From NCBI GenBank assembly GCA_949290055.1, contig CASEQJ010000001.1, positions 109,831-173,830 on the forward strand: a stretch of 64,000 nt of DNA, written 5' to 3'. A program made the translations under genes and the position numbers. The notes under the pieces are model-generated. The model did no database searches. It had not been told where the DNA came from and saw only the letters and a program-made list of their open reading frames with translations. Below are positions 33,632 to 41,647 of the stretch, one piece after another (the first letter of the stretch is position 1; each line of letters opens with the position of its first letter). Origin of the DNA: an uncultured Olsenella sp. GTDB taxonomy: Bacteria > Actinomycetota > Coriobacteriia > Coriobacteriales > Atopobiaceae.

Positions 33632-35362
33632 GTGGCCCCGCAGCGCGACATCCTGGTGCGACTCTCGCGCGTGAGCCTCTTCTACGAGGGGGGCGTCACC
33701 GCACTCGACGACGTCTCCCTCGAGCTCGCGCGCGGCGAGCGGCTCTGCGTGCTCGGCGCAAACGGCTCCGGCAAGTCAACCCTGGCCTCGGTGATCTGCG
33801 GACTGCTCGCCCCGGACGAGGGTGAGGTCGAGCTCGTGGGCGAGCACGTGTGCGCGAGCGGCGGGCCCGACCTCGAGGCGTACCGGCGCGCGCGGCGCTC
33901 GCTCGGCCTGGTGTTCCAGAACCCCGACGACCAGATCGTCACGAGCGTGGTCGAAGACGACGTTGCCTTTGGGCCGGAAAATCTGGGGGTCCCACGCGAG
34001 GAAATCGCCGCGCGCGTGACGCGTGAGCTGCACCGCGTTGCCATGGACGACTATGCGCAGGCGGACCCGTCGCGCCTCTCCGGCGGGCAGCGCCAGCGCG
34101 TGTGCATAGCCGGCGCCCTGGCGATGGAGCCTGCCGTGCTCGTGCTTGACGAGCCGGGCTCGCTCCTCGACGTCCGCGGCCGCTCGGCGATTCTGCGCGT
34201 TATGGGACGGCTCGCCGCGGCGGGCACCACGCTCGTTCACGTGACGCACTTCATGGAGGAGGCGCTCAAGGCCGACCGCGTGATCGTGATGGACCACGGG
34301 CGCGTGGCACTGGCCGGCACGCCGGACGAGGTCTTCGCGCAGGGCGAGAAGCTCGTGGAGCTGGGGCTCGAGATCCCATTTGCCGCCCGCCTCTCGCGAC
34401 GCCTGGGCCTCCCCTGGACCTGCGACGAAACCACCCTCGTCTGCGAATTGGGGACAGTCCCCAATTCGCAGAAAAGTTTTATGTCCTCGCGTCCTCGCAT
34501 CAAAAATGTGTGTGAATTGGGGACTGTCCCCATCGTGCAGGTCGAGCACGCGTTCTTCTCGTATGGACGCGGGGCATACGCGCTGGACGACGTCTCGTTT
34601 GAAATCTTTCCCGGAACCTCGACCGCGATCATAGGGCAGACGGGATCGGGCAAGTCGACGCTGCTCCGGCTGCTCTGCGGCCTAGAAACCCCCGACGAGG
34701 GGCGCGTCCTCGTGGGCGGCAACGACACCGCGACCCGCCGCGGACGCAGGGCCGCGCGCGGGCTCGTCGGCTACGTCATGCAGCACCCCGAGCGACAGCT
34801 CTTTGCAGAGACCGTCGAGAAGGACGTGGCGTTTGGCCCACGCAACCTCGGCCTCCCCGAGGGCGAGGTCACGCGACGCGTGACGGAGGCCCTCGAGCTC
34901 GTGGGCCTTGCGAGCAGGCGCGACGTCTCGCCGTTCAAGCTCTCCGGGGGCCAGCGTCGCCTCTGCGCACTCGCGGGCATACTCGCCATGGAGCCGCGCA
35001 TGCTCGTGCTCGACGAGCCGACGGCTGGCCTCGACCCGCGCGGCCGTGCAATGCTGCGCCGCGTCCTCGCCCGGCTGCGCGAGCGCGGCGTGACCCTCGT
35101 GCAGGTCACGCACAGCATGGAGGACGCCGCCCGGGCGGACCGCGTGCTCGCGCTCGACCAGGCCCGGCTCGTGGCCGACGGCGCGCCCGCCGAGGTCTTC
35201 TCGCGCAAAAACGAGCGGCGCCTCACGGAGGGCGGCCTCGGCATTCCCCGCGCGCTACGCGTCGCGCGCGAGCTCGAGCGCCGTGGCTGGCCACCCCTCG
35301 GAGAGCCGCTCACCACTGACGAGCTCGTCACAACCCTCCAGGGAGGTGACCAATGGCGCTGA
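33632..35362 (+). CDS. ecfA: Fused double ATPase of an ECF transporter (EcfA-EcfA')
   Basis: 576 residues from GTG at 33632. First ATPase: Walker A LGANGSGKST (about 49-58), Q-loop FQNPDDQIVTSVVEDDVAFG, signature LSGGQRQR, Walker B VLVLDEPGSLLD. Second: GQTGSGKST, MQHPERQLFAETVEKDVAFG, LSGGQRRL, VLDEPTAGLDP. The joining segment (about residues 270-305) contains CELGTVPNSQ and CELGTVPIVQ, which are the translation of two GGGGAC palindromes (34441 and 34516). ATP hydrolysis powers vitamin uptake with EcfT and RibU. It overlaps ecfT by 10 bp. Confidence 0.93.
   Translation: MAPQRDILVRLSRVSLFYEGGVTALDDVSLELARGERLCVLGANGSGKSTLASVICGLLAPDEGEVELVGEHVCASGGPDLEAYRRARRSLGLVFQNPDDQIVTSVVEDDVAFGPENLGVPREEIAARVTRELHRVAMDDYAQADPSRLSGGQRQRVCIAGALAMEPAVLVLDEPGSLLDVRGRSAILRVMGRLAAAGTTLVHVTHFMEEALKADRVIVMDHGRVALAGTPDEVFAQGEKLVELGLEIPFAARLSRRLGLPWTCDETTLVCELGTVPNSQKSFMSSRPRIKNVCELGTVPIVQVEHAFFSYGRGAYALDDVSFEIFPGTSTAIIGQTGSGKSTLLRLLCGLETPDEGRVLVGGNDTATRRGRRAARGLVGYVMQHPERQLFAETVEKDVAFGPRNLGLPEGEVTRRVTEALELVGLASRRDVSPFKLSGGQRRLCALAGILAMEPRMLVLDEPTAGLDPRGRAMLRRVLARLRERGVTLVQVTHSMEDAARADRVLALDQARLVADGAPAEVFSRKNERRLTEGGLGIPRALRVARELERRGWPPLGEPLTTDELVTTLQGGDQWR
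34441..34533. repeat. Inverse pair of GGGGAC/GTCCCC palindromes inside ecfA
   Basis: The first (34441-34471) is CTGCGAATTGGGGAC-A-GTCCCCAATTCGCAG, a perfect 15-bp-arm palindrome. The second (34516-34533) is ATTGGGGACTGTCCCCAT with the centre inverted. They are 44 bp apart, like the intergenic doublet at 5138-5201. Both are read through in frame without a stop. Confidence 0.9.
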
Positions 35363-36147
35363 GAATCGAGATCGGCCAGTACTACGCCGCCAACTCCCCC
35401 GTCCATGCGCTCGACGCGCGCGCCAAGCTCTGCTGCGCGCTCGCGGCGCTCGTCGCCGTGTTCTGCGTCTCCAACGGGGCACAGCTCGCCGCCGCGGCGA
35501 CCTTCACGCTTATCGTCCTGCTCGCCTCGCGCGTGCCGGGCGGCCGCGTGCTCGCCTCCGTGCGCCCGCTCGTGGTCTTCCTTGCCGTGCTCTCGGTTTT
35601 CAACCTGTTCTTCGTCCAGAGCGGCACCGTCCTCGCGTCGCTCGGTCCGCTGGCGATAACCACGGGCGGCGTCCGCTCGGCGGTCCTGTACACCGCGCGC
35701 TTTGCCCTCGCGCTCGTACTCGGCTCGCTCATATTGCTCACCACCACGCCCACGCAGCTCGCGGACGCTTTCGACTCGCTGCTCTCCCCACTCTCGCGCA
35801 TTGGCTTGCCCGGCCACGAGATCGCCATGGTCCTCTCGCTCATGCTGCGCTTCATTCCCACGATCGCCGACGAGGCGTCCGCCATAATGGACGCGCAGGC
35901 CCTGCGCGGAGGCGCCTTCGACGAGGGCGGGCCCCTGCGACGCATCCGCTCGCTCGTTCCCGTGGTCGTGGCGCTTCTCGCAAGCTGCCTGCGCCACGCC
36001 GACGGCCTCGCGCGCGCCCTCGACGCCCGCTGCTACGAGGGCGGCGCCGGCCGCACCCACTACCACGACCAGCGCCTCTCCCGCCGCGACGCCCTTGCCG
36101 CCACCCTCACGACAACGTTTGTCCTCGCGCTCGCCCTTCTCTCCTAA
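35353..36147 (+). CDS. ecfT: ECF transporter transmembrane component
   Basis: 264 residues. IGQYYAANSPVHALDARAKL at the start is the usual EcfT opening. Hydrophobic segments follow, then the coupling region with Ala-Arg-Gly-type motifs: MDAQALRGGAFDEGG and LARALDARCYEGG. These touch the ATPases. It completes a ribU-ecfA-ecfT operon under the FMN riboswitch. Confidence 0.93.
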   Translation: MALRIEIGQYYAANSPVHALDARAKLCCALAALVAVFCVSNGAQLAAAATFTLIVLLASRVPGGRVLASVRPLVVFLAVLSVFNLFFVQSGTVLASLGPLAITTGGVRSAVLYTARFALALVLGSLILLTTTPTQLADAFDSLLSPLSRIGLPGHEIAMVLSLMLRFIPTIADEASAIMDAQALRGGAFDEGGPLRRIRSLVPVVVALLASCLRHADGLARALDARCYEGGAGRTHYHDQRLSRRDALAATLTTTFVLALALLS

Positions 36148-36192
36148 CTGCCTTCACGCCAAACGTGCGCCCACGCACCGGCGCGCGGCCCA

Positions 36193-36366
36193 ATTTGCAG
36201 GAGCGATGCCATTTTCTCCGCGTTGTGCATGGTTCGTAACAAGAAGCAGCCGTCCGTCCGTCACCGCACCATAGGAAACAGCTGATAAAATTCATTCGAA
36301 TTTTAATATCTACTGCAAATGTGTGGGAGAATCGTTCACAACACGGCAAAAATGGCACCGCTCCCG
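36193..36366. repeat. 174-bp imperfect inverted repeat between ecfT and purL
   Basis: Left arm (36193-36233) reads TTTGCAGGAGCGATGCCATT, TTCTCCGCGTTGTGCATGGT; right arm (36327-36366) GAATCGTTCACAACACGGCA, AAAATGGCACCGCTCCCGCAA. They pair with scattered mismatches over 40 bp. The A+T-rich centre has AAAATTC-ATTC-GAATTTT (36285-36302). It fills the first part of the 483-bp gap between ecfT and purL; I see no gene there. Confidence 0.55.
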
Positions 36367-36419
36367 CAAGACACCCCAAAGAGTCACCCTCGGCCATCCT
36401 ACCGCGCCGCGCGCTTCCG

Positions 36420-36568
36420 GGCGCTCCTTCAGGGAGTGCGCTGCGCGAAACTCCCTTTCGGAACACGCTCCGGTTCACGTCGCCCGGGCCCCGCCAGCAT
36501 TCCTCCGAGAAGTGCGCTGCGCGGATCTTCTCTCCGGAATGCTGGCGGGGCCCGGGCGACGGAACCGG
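36420..36568. repeat. Two CGC-GNA-GCG hairpins upstream of purL
   Basis: The first has stem GGGAGT/ACTCCC (36432-36455) around GCGCTGCGCGAA. The second (36471-36568) has perfect arms GTCGCCCGGGCCCCGCCAGC plus ATTCC (36479-36503) and its complement (36536-36560), enclosing TCCGAGAAGTGCGCTGCGCG and GATCTTCTCTCC. Read on the minus strand both contain the shared cap TTCCGC-GCA-GCGCA (TTTCGC in the first). Same family as 40394, 45820, 58329 and 58502. Confidence 0.8.
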
Positions 36569-36630
36569 CGCGTTTGCCGTAGAATGGAAGACGCTATGGT
36601 ACGACCCCGAAACACCGGAGGTAGCAGCGC

Positions 36631-39600
36631 ATGGTCTCTCGTATCTACGTGGAGAAAAAGCCCGGCTTTGACGTTGAGGCGCAGCAGCTCAGGGCGGAGC
36701 TCGCAAACGTCGTCGCGCAGGGCCTGGCACCCGACGCGCGCCTGCGCATAGTCAACCGCTACGACGTCGAGGGCCTGAGCGCGGAGCTCTTCGAGCGCTG
36801 CGTCCCCGTGGTCTTCTCCGAGCCGCAGGTCGACGTCACCTCGCGCGAGCTGCCCGCCAAGGCAGGCGAGAAGAACGTGCGCGTCTTCGCCGTGGAGGCG
36901 CTGCCCGGCCAGTTTGACCAGCGCGCCGACTCCGCTGCCGAGTGTGTGCAGCTCATTTCGCAGGGCGAGCGCCCCACCGTGCGCTGTGCCAAGGTCTACG
37001 TGATCGAGGGCACCTGCACCGACGAGGCCCTCGCCGCGATCAAGCACTACGTGATCAACCCGGTCGAGGCGCGCGAGGCGAGCCTCGAGGAGCGCGAGAC
37101 CCTACGCCAGAGCTACCCCGAGCCGGCTGACGTCGAGGTCCTCGACGGCTTCCTCGAGCTTGACCAGACGCAGCTCCAGGCCATGATCGACAGCCTCGGC
37201 CTGGCCATGGACCTCGCAGACATAACCTTCTGCCAGCAGTACTTTGCGGGCGAGAAGCGCGTGCCCACGATCACCGAGATTCGCATGATCGACACCTACT
37301 GGTCCGACCACTGCCGCCACACCACGTTCGGCACCGCCCTCGAGCACCTGCAGTTTGAGGACAAGGTCGTCGCCGCCGCCTTTGAGCGCTACATGGCCAT
37401 GCGTCACGAGCTCGGACGCGACGACCGCCCCGTCACCCTCATGGACATGGGCACGATTGGCGCCAAGTACCTCAAGGCAACCGGCAAGCTCAAGAACCTC
37501 GACGAGTCCGAGGAGATCAACGCCTGCACCGTCAAGGTCACCGTTGACGTGAACGGCGAGGACCAGGACTGGCTCTTCCTCTTCAAGAACGAGACCCACA
37601 ACCACCCCACCGAGATCGAGCCCTTCGGCGGCGCGGCCACCTGCATTGGCGGCGCCATTCGCGACCCGCTCTCCGGCCGTAGCTACGTCTACCAGGCCAT
37701 GCGCGTGACCGGCGCGGCCGACCCCACGGTCCCCGTGTCCGAGACCATGGCCGGCAAGCTCCCGCAGCGCAAGCTCGTGACCACGGCTGCGGCCGGCTAC
37801 TCCAGCTACGGCAACCAGATCGGCCTGGCCACCGGCCAGGTCAGCGAGCTCTACCACCCCGGCTACGTGGCCAAGCGCATGGAGATCGGCGCCGTCGTCG
37901 GCGCCACGCCGGCCTCCCACGTCCGCCGCGAGTGCCCGGCGCCGGGCGACAAGATCGTCCTTCTCGGCGGTCGCACCGGCCGCGACGGGATCGGCGGCGC
38001 CACCGGCTCCTCCAAGGCCCACAACGTCGAGTCCCTCGAGAAGGACGGCGCGGAGGTTCAGAAGGGCAACCCGCCGATCGAGCGCAAGCTGCAGCGCCTG
38101 TTTCGCCGCGAGGACGCATGCCGCCTGATCAAGCGCTGCAACGACTTTGGCGCGGGCGGCGTCTCCGTGGCGATCGGCGAGCTGGCCGACGGCCTGGACA
38201 TAAACCTCGACCTCGTCCCCAAGAAGTACGAGGGCCTCGACGGCACCGAGCTCGCGATTTCCGAGTCCCAGGAGCGCATGGCCGTGGCGCTGGCTCCCGA
38301 GGACGTGGACGAGTTCATGCGCTACGCCCGCGAGGAGAACCTCGAGGCCACGGTCGTCGCCACCGTCACCGAGGAGCCCCGCCTGCACATGAGCTGGCGC
38401 GGCAAGACGATCGTGGACGTGAGCCGCGAGTTCCTCGCCTCCAACGGCGCCCCCAAGTCCACCTCCGTGCGCGTGGACGCCCCCGAGGAGTATGAGCGCA
38501 GCTGGGCCGGCGAAACCCTCGCCGAGAGGATGCGCTCCCTCGTGACCGACCTCAACGTGGCCTCCAACAAGGGCCTCTCCGAGCGCTTTGACTCCACGAT
38601 CGGCGCGGCCACGGTGCTCATGCCCTTTGGCGGCCGCACGCAGCTCACGCCGCCCATGGCCATGGTCGCCAAGCTCCCCGTGGACGGCGAGACCACCACG
38701 TGCTCCGGCATGGCCTGGGGCTTCAACCCCTACCTCATGAGCGCCAACTGCTACACCGGCGCCTACCTCTCCGTCGTCGAGTCCGTGAGCCGCATGGTCG
38801 CCGCGGGCTTTGACCACGAGGACCTCTACCTCACCTTCCAGGAGTACTTCGAGCGCCTGCGCGACGTCCCCAGCCGTTGGGGCAAGCCCACCGCGGCCCT
38901 TCTCGGCGCCCTCATGGCGCAGGTGGACCTCGGTATTGCCTCGATCGGCGGCAAGGACTCCATGTCCGGCAGCTTTGAGGACCTGGACGTGCCGCCCACG
39001 CTCGTTTCCTTTGCCACGGGCCTCGGCCACGTGGACCGCGTGACGTCGCCCGAGTTCAAGGGCGCCGGTCACCGCGTCGCGGTGCTCGTCCCCGACTACG
39101 CAGACGACGGCCTCACGCCCGACCCCGCCGCCCTTCTCGACACCTATCGCCTGGTCGAGGGCCTGATCGAGCGCGGCGAGGCGCTCGCCGTCTCCACGCT
39201 GGGCTACGGCGGCGTCGCCGAGGCCGCGTTCAAGATGTGCGTGGGCAACCGCCTGGGCCTGGAGGTCGCCCCGGCCTTTGGCTCCGACGCGCTCTTCTGC
39301 CCCTCCTACGGCAGCTTCCTCGTGGAGCTCTCCGACGACGCCGAGCAGCCCGAGATTCCCGGCAGCGTCACCGCGTCGCTCTTTGGCACCACGACCGAGG
39401 CCTATGAGCTTGTCGCCGAGGGCGAACGCATTGACCTCGCGGAGCTCCAAGACGCCTGGGAGGGCGCGCTCGAGGGCGTCTTCCCGTACCGCGCGGAGGG
39501 CGAGAAGGTCGAGGCGGTCTCGTTTGACGTCGCGAGCACAGGGGTTTCTCGCCCCGCCCCGCAGATCCACGTGGCCCGTCCGCGCGTCGTCATTCCGGTC

Positions 39601-40377
39601 TTCCCGGGAACCAACTGCGAGTACGACACCGCGCACGCCTTCGAGCGCGCCGGCGCCGTGGCGGACGTCTTTGTGATTAACAACCTCACACCCGAGGACG
39701 TGGCCGAGAGCACCCACGAGCTGGCGCGCCGCATTCGCGAGAGCCAGATCGTCATGATCCCCGGCGGCTTCTCCGGCGGCGACGAGCCCGAGGGCTCCGC
39801 CAAGTTCATAACCGCGTTCTTCCGCGCGCCCGAGGTCACCGAGGCGGTGCGCGACCTGCTGCAGGCCCGTGACGGCCTCATGCTGGGCATTTGCAACGGC
39901 TTCCAGGCGCTGGTGAAGCTGGGTCTGGTGCCGTTCGGCGACATCGTCGAAGCCACGCCGGACGCGCCCACGCTCACGTTCAACACGATCGGCCGCCACC
40001 AGAGCCGCCTGGTGCGCACGCGCGTGGCGTCCAACCTCAGCCCGTGGCTCTCCAAGTGCAAGGTCGGCGACGTCCACAACATCGCGATCTCCCACGGCGA
40101 GGGACGCTTCGTCGCCTCCCCCGAGACGGTGCGCGCGCTCGTGGCCGCGGGGCAGGTGGCCACGCAGTACGTGGACGAGGACGGCGTGCCGGGCATGGCG
40201 CTCGACGTCAACCCCAACGGCTCCGTCCTGGCCATTGAGGGCATAACCTCGCCGGACGGCCGCGTACTGGGCAAGATGGGCCACACCGAGCGCTCCGGGG
40301 CCGGCCTGTACAAGAACGTGCCGGGCAACGCGTATCAGCCGCTCATAGAGGGCGGCGTGAGCTACTTCACTGAGTAG
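36631..40377 (+). CDS. purL: Phosphoribosylformylglycinamidine synthase, single-chain
   Basis: 1248 residues in one chain combining PurS-like, PurL and PurQ parts. Segments: RMIDTYWSDHCRHTTF, FKNETHNHPTEIEPFGGAAT, IGGKDSMSG in the synthase region; the C-terminal glutaminase has FPGTNCEYD, MIPGGFSGGDEPEGSAKF, the Cys nucleophile in GICNGFQAL and the His-Glu pair in SHGEGRF. It makes FGAM from FGAR, ATP and glutamine in purine synthesis. This long form is typical of clostridia and coriobacteria. A TAGAAT/TATGGT -10-like stretch lies at about 36580-36602. Flanked by hairpins on both sides; no other pur gene nearby. Confidence 0.96.
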   Translation: MVSRIYVEKKPGFDVEAQQLRAELANVVAQGLAPDARLRIVNRYDVEGLSAELFERCVPVVFSEPQVDVTSRELPAKAGEKNVRVFAVEALPGQFDQRADSAAECVQLISQGERPTVRCAKVYVIEGTCTDEALAAIKHYVINPVEAREASLEERETLRQSYPEPADVEVLDGFLELDQTQLQAMIDSLGLAMDLADITFCQQYFAGEKRVPTITEIRMIDTYWSDHCRHTTFGTALEHLQFEDKVVAAAFERYMAMRHELGRDDRPVTLMDMGTIGAKYLKATGKLKNLDESEEINACTVKVTVDVNGEDQDWLFLFKNETHNHPTEIEPFGGAATCIGGAIRDPLSGRSYVYQAMRVTGAADPTVPVSETMAGKLPQRKLVTTAAAGYSSYGNQIGLATGQVSELYHPGYVAKRMEIGAVVGATPASHVRRECPAPGDKIVLLGGRTGRDGIGGATGSSKAHNVESLEKDGAEVQKGNPPIERKLQRLFRREDACRLIKRCNDFGAGGVSVAIGELADGLDINLDLVPKKYEGLDGTELAISESQERMAVALAPEDVDEFMRYAREENLEATVVATVTEEPRLHMSWRGKTIVDVSREFLASNGAPKSTSVRVDAPEEYERSWAGETLAERMRSLVTDLNVASNKGLSERFDSTIGAATVLMPFGGRTQLTPPMAMVAKLPVDGETTTCSGMAWGFNPYLMSANCYTGAYLSVVESVSRMVAAGFDHEDLYLTFQEYFERLRDVPSRWGKPTAALLGALMAQVDLGIASIGGKDSMSGSFEDLDVPPTLVSFATGLGHVDRVTSPEFKGAGHRVAVLVPDYADDGLTPDPAALLDTYRLVEGLIERGEALAVSTLGYGGVAEAAFKMCVGNRLGLEVAPAFGSDALFCPSYGSFLVELSDDAEQPEIPGSVTASLFGTTTEAYELVAEGERIDLAELQDAWEGALEGVFPYRAEGEKVEAVSFDVASTGVSRPAPQIHVARPRVVIPVFPGTNCEYDTAHAFERAGAVADVFVINNLTPEDVAESTHELARRIRESQIVMIPGGFSGGDEPEGSAKFITAFFRAPEVTEAVRDLLQARDGLMLGICNGFQALVKLGLVPFGDIVEATPDAPTLTFNTIGRHQSRLVRTRVASNLSPWLSKCKVGDVHNIAISHGEGRFVASPETVRALVAAGQVATQYVDEDGVPGMALDVNPNGSVLAIEGITSPDGRVLGKMGHTERSGAGLYKNVPGNAYQPLIEGGVSYFTE

Positions 40378-40393
40378 ACGCACCAGTAAGGAC

Positions 40394-40458
40394 GGCCGCC
40401 CCGATTTTCACGCAGAGGTGCGCTTTGCGGAACCTCTGCTTAGAAAACCGGGGCGGCC
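40394..40458. terminator. CGC-GNA-GCG hairpin after purL
   Basis: GGCCGCCCCGATTTTC (40394-40409) pairs with GAAAACCGGGGCGGCC (40443-40458), one G-T mismatch. Inside is GCAGAGGT-GCGCTTTGCGGA-ACCTCTGC. On the minus strand the cap reads TTCCGCAAAGCGCA. No T-run follows, so termination efficiency is uncertain. Confidence 0.75.
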
Positions 40459-40509
40459 TGCTGCTGACACGGCGTTCGCGCAGAGCAAGCGCCGTCTGAG
40501 GAGCTGGAC

Positions 40510-41472
40510 GTGATCGCTGAAAAGGAGAACAAGCCATTCGTCGCCACGACGCCGGGGGTGGTGCTCGCCTGTCTGGCGTCGTGCTTTCTGTGGGGGTCGG
40601 CGTTCCCGTGCGTGAAAATCGGCTACGAGCTGTTCGCGATCGACGCGGCCGACGTGCCGTCGATCCTCGTGTTCGCGGGCACGCGCTTCGTGATCGCGGG
40701 CCTCATGGTTGCCGTGGGCATGAACGTGGCACAGCGGCGGGCGTTCGTGCCGGCGCGCCGTGACCTGCCGTATGTGGGCACGCTCGCGATATTTCAGACG
40801 ATCCTGCAGTACATCCTCTTCTACGTGGGCCTCGCCAACTGCGCGGGCGTGACGAGCTCCATCCTGGAGGCGAGCAACTCGTTTCTCTGCGTGCTGCTTG
40901 CCGCGCTCGCGTTTCGCTTCGAGCCGCTCACGAGCCGCAAGGTGCTGGGGTGCGTCGTTGGGTTTGCGGGCGTGGTGCTGGTGAACGTCGCTGGCGAGGG
41001 CGGCGGCCTCCGCTTCACGCTGGCCGGCGAGGGCATGGTGCTCGCGTCCACCGTCGCGGCCGCCACGTCAAGCAACCTCGCCAAGCTCTTCTCGCGCGAC
41101 CATGACCCAGTGCTGCTTTCTGGCTGGCAGTTTGTCCTCGGCGGCGCCGTGCTGCTCGCCGTGGGGCTCGCCCTCGACGGCCACATCGCCCCCGCCGACG
41201 CCGCGAACCCGCTTCCCGCGCTCGCGCTTCTCGCCTACCTGGGCTTTATTTCCGCGGGTGCCTACTCGCTGTGGTCGCTCGCACTGGCCGCGAACCCCGT
41301 CTCGCGCGTGGCCGTCTTCGGCTTCATGAACCCGGTCTTTGGCGTGCTGCTCTCCGCGGTCCTTCTCGGCGAGACGGACGTGGTGAGCCCCGCGGTCGCC
41401 GCAGGCGCGCTCGCGCTGGTGAGCGTGGGCATTGTGATCGTCAACCGTCCGGAGGCCGACATCTCCTCGTAG
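40510..41472 (+). CDS. EamA/DMT-family transporter
   Basis: 320 residues from GTG at 40510 (GAGGAG six bases before). Ten hydrophobic segments in two repeats; the first repeat has LASCFLWGSAFPCVKIGYEL and TSSILEASNSFLCVLLAALAF, the second SLALAANPVSRVAVFGFMNPVFGVLLSA (split here) before a C-terminal VSVGIVIVNRPEAD. It moves metabolites or amino acids across the membrane; substrate unknown. It stands alone between two hairpins. Confidence 0.9.
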   Translation: MIAEKENKPFVATTPGVVLACLASCFLWGSAFPCVKIGYELFAIDAADVPSILVFAGTRFVIAGLMVAVGMNVAQRRAFVPARRDLPYVGTLAIFQTILQYILFYVGLANCAGVTSSILEASNSFLCVLLAALAFRFEPLTSRKVLGCVVGFAGVVLVNVAGEGGGLRFTLAGEGMVLASTVAAATSSNLAKLFSRDHDPVLLSGWQFVLGGAVLLAVGLALDGHIAPADAANPLPALALLAYLGFISAGAYSLWSLALAANPVSRVAVFGFMNPVFGVLLSAVLLGETDVVSPAVAAGALALVSVGIVIVNRPEADISS

Positions 41473-41482
41473 CCGCCTGACT

Positions 41483-41544
41483 GGTTGGCCGAGAAGTACC
41501 AGAATTCGTCCTCTGCGCGCCCAATTCTGGTCCTTCGGCACCAA
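41483..41544. terminator. Hairpin after the EamA transporter
   Basis: GTTGGCCGAGAAGTACCAGA plus ATT pairs with AATTCTGGTCCTTCGGCACCAAC with few mismatches. The left arm carries a CGAGAAG word. No clear T-tract. Confidence 0.55.
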
Positions 41545-41647
41545 CGAGTCGCAGCCAGTGAAAACCAGGTCGTCCACCGACGCCAGCGGCTCAATTCCCT
41601 CAGAATGGGAATCCTTACGACAAGGCTCCTCGACGAAGGGAGACGCC

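Noticed and set aside
37102..40383. 1093-codon open frame opposite purL
   Set aside because: Antisense shadow of purL; composition without hydrophobic core pattern or ribosome site.
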